DNA of 64,000 nt from Melanocharis versteri (Eukaryota > Chordata > Aves > Passeriformes > Melanocharitidae): assembly GCA_013397845.1 (NCBI GenBank), contig VZTG01001081.1:593286-657285 (forward strand). The letters run 5' to 3'. Both the position numbers and the translations under genes were made by a program. The notes beneath the pieces were generated by a model. The model saw only the letters and a program-made list of their open reading frames with translations. It searched no databases and had not been told where the DNA came from. This document shows, one piece after another, positions 56,101 through 64,000 of this stretch (its first letter is position 1; each line of letters opens with the position of its first letter).

Positions 56101-58941
56101 ATTCCTGATTTTGAGCAGTCAGGAAAAAGGATTATCATCAATTTTGCTCCCGAGAAAGATGTGAAATTCCATGGGATGATTCACCCTCTCCTGGGAGAGG
56201 ACACATCCACACAGACACCACCAGGGAGCAACTCATCCCATCAAGCTCCAGATGAGCGGCGCAGACTTGGAGTTGCACATGGAGACAAAATCCCATGGCA
56301 ATTCCTTGCTCCAAGAGCAAGCACGGCTCAGGATCCATTTCTCCAGGATCCCTGACTCACTCTTCATCACTGAGGGCCATCGTGGGATTTTACAGCCTGT
56401 CCCAAATGACGAATATGCCTCACAAGTTTGGACAGGGTATCCATGTCGAAATCCTGACCACGGGAAACGCAACATGGAGCCAAAGCCTTTGCGTAAGGGA
56501 TTTAATCACAGATCCTACTGAACACAATATCCTGGTGTTCCTGCTCTAAGGGGCAGGGAATGGGAATGGCTGGAACCTGACCTGGTATGGATCTTGAGCT
56601 GGGAAGGCTGAGCAAACCTGGAGTGACACACGCCACACTCGTAGGGCTTCTCGCCGGTGTGCGTCCGCATGTGGAACACCAGCGCCGTGCGGGAGCTCAG
56701 GATCTTCCCGCACACGGAGCACAGCGGCCGCTTGGCCCGGCCCTCGTGCTTCCGCATAGAATGAGTCCTCACATCCCGCTTCCTCTTGAAGGTGGCCTGG
56801 CAGAGGCTGCAGGAGAACCTCCTCTCCTCGCTGTGCACGCAGGCGCGGTGCTCCTTCCAGCTGGTGTAGCTGGCGAAGGCCTTGCTGCACACCTCGCACT
56901 GGTACGCCTTGCCGGGCAGACTCTGGTGCACATCCCGGCAGTGATCCACATATTTTTTCCGGGAAACAAACTGCTCCTGGCACTTGTCGCACTGGATCAC
57001 GTAGATGGATTTCTTGTTGGCCACGCTTCTATTGGCCTTCTTTACTTTAAACCCTGGTTCAGGTTCTTCGCCGTCCTTCTTGGCTGAGGCCTCATGCTGC
57101 TCCTCCTCCTCCTCGGAACATTCCTCGTTGTCTCTGCTTCCTTCAACTTCTGAGTATCCCGCATTGTAGTCTCCGTGCTCCTCACCCTTCACATTCATTC
57201 TACCTTCATCTTCATTCCCTCCTTCAGCTTCCTGGGATTCCTCTTGCTCCTTGCTCCTTTCTGCTGCAGCAATGGATGAATTCCCAGGATCTTCCTCACA
57301 ACCTGAGGTTTCCAGTGTCCCATCCCAAGTCTCTCTGTTGGGATGTTTGTCACAGCTTGTGGGGTTTGGGCTGTGTGTGGGTGGAACCACCATCCAATAG
57401 ACAGGCAGGAGCTTCCTCTCTTGCCCAGACTCATGGATTTTCCTGTTAAAAATGGAGCACAACTTAAATAAGTTTAATTGAAATGCATTAATTGTTTAAT
57501 TGTTTCAATTCAGGCCTTGGGGGAAGAGTCCTTCCTTTGAATTGTTCCTTGCACCATTTAAGAAATTCCCAGCATGTTTGGAAAGCCTGAAAATAGGGAG
57601 ACTTTGGGAAGAGTTGGACCAGATATTTAAAGACAATTAAAATGCCTCAGTTCATTAAGATCTTTATTTTTCACCTGATCAGGAATGTAGAAGAGACTTC
57701 CCCTCCCAGGCCATGAAATCATGCATTTAAACCAAAGGAAACAGTGATTAAATGCCTAGATAGAGACACAAAATTCCTATTTAAAACCCCAAATCTGAGG
57801 ATTCCAAAGAAATCTGGATGCACAAATTCCCCTTAATCCAATGGGAAATTCCCTAAATTCCCCATCTGGGAGACCTCAATACAGTCATCTGTACTGTGAG
57901 GCCAAGAGAAAAATCCTAATTTCAACACGCTTCGAGTCAGATCCAAGGAATTCTGGAACTAAGGCAGGGAGGACTCCAGGAACGATTTACCCTGGAATCC
58001 CGAGGAAGCGCACTCCCAGGAACGCTGTACCTGAGGTGGGAGGTGTAGGCAGCCCTGTGGGCGAAGCTGGCGGGGCAGCGCTGGCACCGGTAGGACCTGT
58101 CTCCGGTGTGTGTCCGGATGTGCACGGCCAGGCCGCACTTGGAGCTGATGGCCTTGTCACAGTAGGGACATGCCTGCGATTCCTGCTTCCGCTCCTGCCC
58201 CCTGCGAAGGGAATGGCCATCCTTGTTTTCCAGGCTAGTGATGTCCACACCCAGTCTGGTTGTGGAATGCGTCTTGTTGCACTTGGGCAGCTTTGCTGGC
58301 CTGGATTTTGGGGCCGGAAAAGCTGTGGCCTCCTGCTCCAGGCCTCCAGCTTGGCCTCCAATGAGCTCATAGCCCGCCAGCAGCTCCTTATGTTTCTGCC
58401 TATCCCAAAGATTCCTCTGCATAGGAATTGCCACAACCTGGGAAGAGTTCCTGGGGCTCTCCTCTTGCTGGATGTGAGGCCACTGTGATCCCCCATTTTC
58501 ACCCCTCTGCCCTTTCAGGTGGAGGCTCAAATCCAAGCCCTTCCTGCCCTCTGCCTTCACTTCTTCACAGATATCAAGCAAATCCTTGCATTCCAGCCTT
58601 TCTGCTATTTCCTTCATCCGCTGGAGTTTTCCCGCCTCGATCTCCACCTCGGCTGTGTACACGAACTCCAGGAAGGAGGTGAACTCCTCGGTGTAGATGT
58701 CCTGCAGAGTCACTGTGCACTTCTGGGTGTCCAGCATCTCCTGGTGCAGGAAAAGCCCCTTGAAGTAGTTGCTGGAAGCTGCCAGGACGGCTTTGTGAGC
58801 CAGGAATTCCTCCTGAATTCCCAGGTGTTGGGTGAGGACCGTCACGTCGCAGAGGTGCCCAAGCTGGTACAGGGAATGCAGAGCCCTCAGGAGGTTGGGA
58901 GCAGCAACCTTGGACTTCATCAGGATTTTCTTCTTCTCCAT
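53176..58941 (-). CDS. GZF1-like BTB/POZ C2H2 zinc-finger protein (tandem paralogue)
   Basis: Minus-strand exons: 58941-58031, 57442-56582, 55708-55614, 55100-54933, 54374-54217, 53412-53176; about 809 aa. BTB/POZ: YQLGHLCDVTVLTQHLG, HKAVLAASSNYFKGLF, FLEFVYTAEVEIEAGKLQRM. Exon 1 ends with two fingers (CPYCDKAISSKCGLAVH; CQRCPASFAHRAAYTSH). Exon 2 starts with an acidic linker and holds five fingers ending QPSQLKIHTR. Exons 3-5 hold five more. The last exon begins IHDRNAHWRSFL, like GZF1 IHDKNTPWKSFL. Exons 3, 4 and 5 are 95, 168 and 158 bases, identical in size and phase to GZF1 exons 2, 3 and 4, so it is a tandem duplicate. Exon 2 is extra: it and exon 1 both end in phase 2 with the finger pair that closes GZF1 exon 1. 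Expected role is sequence-specific DNA binding and repression in the nucleus, by family. I do not recognise a named orthologue. Confidence 0.88.
54440..54572 (+). repeat. CR1 LINE 3' fragment, paralogue intron 4
   Basis: Text cctgggatagtggaagttgg and ggtcccttccaatcccaacc. Confidence 0.82.
54705..54848 (+). repeat. CR1 LINE 3' fragment, paralogue intron 4 (second)
   Basis: Text catggactcgatgaccttgg and tccaacctcagtgattctgg. Confidence 0.8.
55165..55495 (-). repeat. CR1 LINE 3' fragment, paralogue intron 3
   Basis: Text aggttggaaaagacctccaa, gtcattgagtccaacctgtg, ttgtggagagcaacaaagtc, cttttctccaggctag. Confidence 0.88.
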
Positions 58942-59057
58942 CCTGCCAGAAGAAACAGAAAAATGTTGGAATGCTTTTTCCTATCTTTCCATTCAAGTAT
59001 GGCAGGGAAATCCCCGTGGAATTCCGTGCCCTAATTCCTCGTTCACCCCGCACAGGT

Positions 59058-59142
59058 GGAACTGTAGAACCACTGATGTTGGAAAAGACCTCCAACCTTT
59101 GATGGATCATCACCACCTCAATTAAACCATCTCCCAGGAGCA
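59058..59142 (-). repeat. CR1-like fragment upstream of paralogue BTB exon
   Basis: Text gatgttggaaaagacctcca followed by degenerate CR1 sequence. Confidence 0.65.
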
Positions 59143-60474
59143 GGAAATTGAGGGGAATACGGGCACAAGAGCATTGCCTAAATTCTATTGGAAAAGGATT
59201 GCTCACATCCAGATTCCTACTGGGTAATTCCCACAGCTAGCAGGGATCTCTGCAATGCTCCCAACCCCACACCTGCCAACTATTCCCATGCGGAGACACA
59301 ACTCCAGCACAGTGGAAGCAGCACAGATCCAGAGGTTCAGCTCCAAAATCCACAGGAGCTTCCAGCCCATCTGCTGCCTCCAAGTTTTCCAGCAGGAAAT
59401 CCTGGTTTGTGTGTAGTGCTAAGAGAAATCAATGAGAGCAGCACGTGCTAATTTCCTGCTGCTCCTTTTCAAGATTTCCATCTGTGATAAGATCCCGATC
59501 CACGCTCCCACAGGAGCTCCTCTAACACCAGGATCTGACACTGAGCCTGATGGGAGAGATAAGTTCCAAGATCATCTCCGAGTTCAGCTGCTTCTGGATT
59601 AAACCTCCCCAAGCAACTGAAGTATCTTTCCACAAATCCACCAATTTCCACCATTTTTTCCTGCAGTAAAAAAACAAGATTTGTGTTGTTTGTTCCCATT
59701 TGGAAGCTGATCTTTAGTCTTCCAAAGTGCTGCCAAATCCTTAAGTCTCTAAAACACTCACTCCAAGGATTTAAGTGAAAACCCCATTTCCCCCCCATTT
59801 TATGGGCTTGTTCGTAATTTCTTTCCAACTTTTTCCCTGGCAATTTGGGAAAAAATACTTTAAAAATGTGCACACGTGTGCAAGATTTAAAGAAAGCATA
59901 ATTAATCTAAGAGATTAATTGCAAAGACACTTTAATTGCATCAGAACTGATGTAAAACTCAAACCATATTTCAATTCAATTATGGAGTTCCTGATAAGGA
60001 ATTGGAATCAGTGCAGCTGGAATTAGTACAACTGGAATTGGTACAATTCCTTTAAAAAATAAAACCCAACAGTGGCCTGAATCTCCAAGAAAATATTTAT
60101 ATTTGTAATTTTTTATAATCTCCATCTACTTGCCAGAAAAAATTCTATTTTATCCACCTGAAAATCTCCATTTATGCTCCAGAGCATCCCTATTTATCAT
60201 CCAGAAGAAACCTCCATCTACCCCGCCAATCTCTATTTATCCTCCAGCAAAATCACCATTTATGCTCCAGAAAAATCTCAAATTGTGCTCCAGCAACATC
60301 TCCATTTAAGCTCCAGAGAATTTCAATTCCCCCCTCCAGAAAACTGCTGGCCAAATTCCTCAAAAAGCCCTAAAGTTTGGGGTTTTTTTTTAACACAGAG
60401 CACTTGGATTTGTTACCTTCGGGACACCCCTGGAAAGGCTCCTCCCCCGAGGAATTCCAGGCTGGCACAGCACC

Positions 60475-60840
60475 GACGCTCACCATCCTCTGGGAATGTC
60501 GCCGCGCCGTGTTGCTCCTCGTACCACTGGCACAACCGGCATCATCTTCTGGATTTTAAGCGCAGCCACAAGACTTTTATCCGTGCGCAGAAATCTGGGA
60601 AGCGCTGCAAGGAAAGCAGAGACAGGGAACGTTTATCGCAGCGCTTGGCATGAGCGGGAGGCTCCTCAGCGCGCCGGGACGTGAGGGGTCACCCGTGCGC
60701 TCCCGGAGGCGGCCGCCTCCGCCGCCGCCTCCGCCGCTCCCGCCCGAAAGCGCCATGGCGGCCGCGGCCTCAGCGCCTCAGCGCCGCCGCCATTTTGAGT
60801 GTGGGCAGGGCGTTCCCACAAAACTGGAAAAAAACCCTTT
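60475..60840 (-). promoter_or_regulatory. CpG-island promoter of the GZF1 paralogue
   Basis: Strong CpG and GCC-repeat sequence at 60690-60790. A minus-strand donor GTGAGC (plus gctcac at 60479-60484) could end a noncoding exon 1 that splices to 58942. The region from 58943 to 60475 would be the first intron; it has one CR1 piece and a degenerate ctccatttatcctccag-type repeat at 60120-60320. Confidence 0.55.
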
Positions 60841-61037
60841 TAAACCCCCAATCCCCACCTTAAATCGACCCGAATCCGCAAAGACCACTCCCGAAACGAC
60901 CCGTTTTGGAAACAATTTGTTTTCACGCTTTCAAAAAGCCGGGTTTTGTCAGGTTAAATGACCTCAATGATGCGTTTCCTCAGGTGCTTTAAATACTATC
61001 CAGTTTGCTGTGGCAGCTCCTCAGCCTCTCCCTGTGT

Positions 61038-61130
61038 GGATACTGGGATATCCATGAGGATACTGGGATATCAGTGAAGATACTGGGATATCCATGGGGA
61101 TACTGGGATATCCATGAGGATACAGGGTGC
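61038..61130 (+). repeat. 20-base tandem repeat, about 5 copies
   Basis: The unit is ggatactgggatatccatga with minor changes. Confidence 0.93.
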
Positions 61131-63064
61131 TCAGTGCCAGAGTTATGAGAGGTGTTTATAGAAACCAGTGCGAAACTCTGAACTTTAGTGGAGTAAATCT
61201 GGGATTAGGAGAAGCACAGGATGTCCCTGTTTCTTCCCACTGGTGATTCCATATTCCTGTCATTTATCACATAAAATCGTTTTAAAGTGGGCTGCCAAGA
61301 ATTTCCAGTATTTTTTTCCAAGATAAATTCCTCCTTTGAAACATTTTTTTCCACTTAAGTGCAGATTTTAATCTTCACATTTTAACAGCTTGTAAAAATG
61401 TTGGATGACTGTAATTCCCTGAGGAAATGTAAAATAAACTCCTTCATAAAAGAATAAATCAGGAAAGGCAGACATCTGTGTTATCCACGTTTTCAATCCT
61501 GATGATTTTGTTTGTAGCCAGGGAATGTTTCTATTGTCCAGACACAGCTCTTGGAGCCGGGAGAACGAGGAGCAATATGAGTGATCCATGCTGAAAATGT
61601 CAGGATAATATTCCTGTATCTTTGCACAAGGGAATTGTGTTTGCTTTTCCTTTATCAGAAAACTGGCGTGCTCGGCAGCTCTCACCCAGAGGAGTTGGGA
61701 AGCTCCCGGCAAATTTAGTCTGGATTCCACAAGGATGGAAGGAATATCTGGGTACACTGCTGGGCTGTATCCCTGTGCCCGTCCCATGAGGGATTTTCCC
61801 AAGGCTGGATTTCACACTGCCCTCTGCCACCAGTTTTGTTTCTCGGGAGATTCACTTGATTCTCTGCATGTTCCAGGTGCTCGGATGCACTTCAGGGTCT
61901 CCCTAGAACTCATGGAATTCTCCATGTCTCTCCTGTGGGGAGAGAGAAGGAAGAGCATCGTAGCCGCTCTTTCCCAATCCTTAATTTTGGAATTTCAACA
62001 GGAGGGATGAAACATGTGGGAGGCAGCCGTGGAAGATGCCAATCCCAGGTGTCTTGTGGTGGGTGAAGCATTCCAGGCACGAGGATAGCGAAATAAAACA
62101 ACCTGTTAAGTCAAAACAACAAAATCCAGGAAAGAATCGGAGCTTGGGAACTCAGATTTTATCTGAGCACTTCCCGTGGTTGGAAGTGGAGAAATACCTC
62201 GGGCTTTGATTGTGGTGACTAAAACTGGGAGAAGGGGAAAAATCTGGAGTCAGCTCTGCCAGTCAGGTTCTGCTCCTGATCCATCAGGTATTTGTGGCTC
62301 AAGGTCAGCCAGGACATCTCCAGCAAAGCAAGAGATGCAAATGTCTCTAAATCCCAGGCTCCTTCTCCCTGGAGCACAGCAGGAAGCGACGCCGGGGTGT
62401 TGGTGATTTTGGCTCTTCCCAGGAAAGCTGGGGGATATTTTGGAGCCCCCCAAGGAAACATCCTCGTGTGTTTTTCTGGATGGATATCCCTTCCTTACGG
62501 CTCCACCAGAGGATGCTGCAGACTTCAGAAGGAGCAGCCCGGACTGCAGCCCTGCTCATCCCTCTAATCCAGAGGAATCCGACCATGGATATCAGCCCCG
62601 GCACTGCAGAGAGAGCTTCCAAAAGCCTTTTCCCGGGAGCCAAGCAAACCTCCGGATCATCCCCGAAACAGGGACAGAGCTTTCCGCATGGGCTAAAAAT
62701 GCAAATTCCAGAGAAAATCCTGACAGAAAGCACAGAGCAGCCCTTGCTCCGTGTGTCAGCAGCAAGCACTGCTTAGCCTCTTGTGCTGCTCTCCATAAGA
62801 AATTTTGGCGTGGGATTGTGCTACAAATCAAACATCCCACAGATTCTCCCCCTCATGTTCAGTCTGAAGGAGCAGGAGTTATGGATATCCTGGAAAATTC
62901 TTCCAAGATCCTGGTGTCACTTGAAAAGCTTGGGAATTGAGGAAAGTGTGTGTGTGCGTTTTGCCTGAAAAACGAGATTTTAGAATCCTGAAAAGCAGCA
63001 AGGTTTAATTCCCACCAGAGGTTCTGGTGGAAAAAAACTGGACACCAGAGCAAACCAAGAGGGA
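61131..63064. other. No recognised gene
   Basis: I read this interval on both strands and found no exon with a recognisable domain or convincing splice context, and no RNA gene. NXT1, which neighbours GZF1 in human as I recall, is not visible. Confidence 0.5.
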
Positions 63065-63067
63065 ATA

Positions 63068-63486
63068 GGAGAAGACCTTTAAGGTCATCGAGTCCAACCA
63101 TCAAATTCCAAGATCATGGAATGGTTTGGGTTGGAAGAGACCTTAAAAATGATGCAGTCCCACCCCCTGCCATGGGCAGGGACACCTTCCACTATCCCAG
63201 GTTGCTCCAAGCCCTGTCCAGCCTGGTCTTGGACACTTCCAGGGATGGGGCAGCCACAGCTTCTCTGGGAAAACTGTACCAGGGCCTCCCCACCCCCACA
63301 GGGAAGAATTCCTTCCCAATATCCCATCTATCCCTGCCCTCTGGCAGTGGGAAACCATTCCCTCTTGTCCCATCACTCCATCTCTCAGAAATAGTCTCCT
63401 TCCATGTTTCTTGTAGCTCCTTCAGGTCCTGGAATGCCACAATTGGGTCATCCCAAAGCTTCTCTTCTCCAAGCTGAACACTTGGA
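63068..63486 (-). repeat. CR1 LINE 3' fragment, ~400 bases
   Basis: Text catggaatggtttgggttgg, ccctgccatgggcagggaca, gggccaccccacagg-type text and cttctcttctccaagctgaa. A shorter piece (63068-63108) abuts its 3' end, suggesting two nested or tandem insertions. Confidence 0.9.
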
Positions 63487-64000
63487 GCTCTGGAAAACTG
63501 ATGACTTTAAGGAATCAAGGCGATAAATAAATTAAATAAAATATAATTAAATCAAAAATTTAAAAAAAATCAATTAGAAGCCCTTTTCACCCCTCTGTGT
63601 TCCCTTGGATTTTGGAGCCAATGTTTGGATACCAGCTCCATATTCCTGATGTGGGGACACATCCAGGAGTCACTGGAAGGGCTCCCACCATGGTCAAGAC
63701 CCCATTTTGGGAAGGTCTCTCCGGAACGAGCTCAGAGCCAGCTCAGCACCAGTCTGGCCATGAAGGTGCCCAGGATTTTGGCTCCGGGCTGTGAATTCTA
63801 GACGTTCCCTCTCATTTTTCCCGGGAGCTCATTCCTGCGTGGCGGTGTTTGCAATAGGATGTATTCCCACCACTTCAGGGGAAGAGAGAGCAGGGCTGCT
63901 TTTGAGGTTAATTCCCTGCAATCCTGACCCCACACTCCTGACAAGTGACGTGTTAGGGTGATAGAAATCCAGATTCTGGGAGTGTGTATATGATGTTTTC

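Noticed and set aside
56582..57442. Finger exon as an independent gene
   Set aside because: No start with promoter context, and the acceptor at 57443 in phase 2 matches the phase 2 donor of the BTB exon; kept as exon 2 of the paralogue.
61131..63064. Search for NXT1 or other 20p11 genes
   Set aside because: No frame shows the NTF2-like sequence or any other recognisable protein.

Overview
The window is bird nuclear DNA. It is intron-rich vertebrate sequence with many avian CR1 LINE 3' fragments, short introns, and CpG-island promoters. The species cannot be told from sequence alone. Gene models were built by reading splice sites and checking codon phase at every junction.

Layout on the window axis: (1) 1-3146, + strand, the 3' end of the receptor tyrosine kinase MERTK, from inside the kinase domain to the stop. 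(2) 4247-10012, +, complete FBLN7 (fibulin-7), with a 999-bp near-identical duplication inside its first intron that is bounded by single N bases and looks like an assembly error. (3) 13435-25370, +, complete ZC3H6 (CCCH zinc-finger RNA-binding protein), including an AT-AC intron with full U12-type signals. (4) 28139-34864, -, a large and highly divergent vinculin/alpha-catenin-family gene with most of its coding sequence in one 3.2-kb exon; I cannot match it to a named gene. (5) 35911-42430, +, complete NAPB (beta-SNAP), sharing a compact divergent promoter region with gene 4. (6) 45674-51381, -, complete GZF1 (BTB/POZ, ten C2H2 fingers). (7) 53176-58941, -, a tandem GZF1 paralogue with identical downstream exon sizes and phases plus one extra internal zinc-finger exon. 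The last ~3 kb (61-64 kb) shows only repeats.

Synteny, from memory: MERTK-FBLN7-ZC3H6 corresponds to human 2q13, where TMEM87B and ZC3H8 lie between these genes. NAPB-GZF1 corresponds to human 20p11.21. Here the two blocks are joined, TMEM87B and ZC3H8 are absent from the expected places, and the vinculin-like gene sits exactly at the join. These genes do not form an operon or pathway. The main functional groupings are the two tandem BTB zinc-finger repressor-type genes and the divergent NAPB/vinculin-like promoter pair.

The most interesting items are the vinculin-like gene, the GZF1 paralogue with its duplicated finger exon, the U12 AT-AC intron in ZC3H6, the GC-AG intron in NAPB, the false-duplication signature in FBLN7, RFX X-box motifs in two promoters, and two minisatellites in the GZF1 introns.
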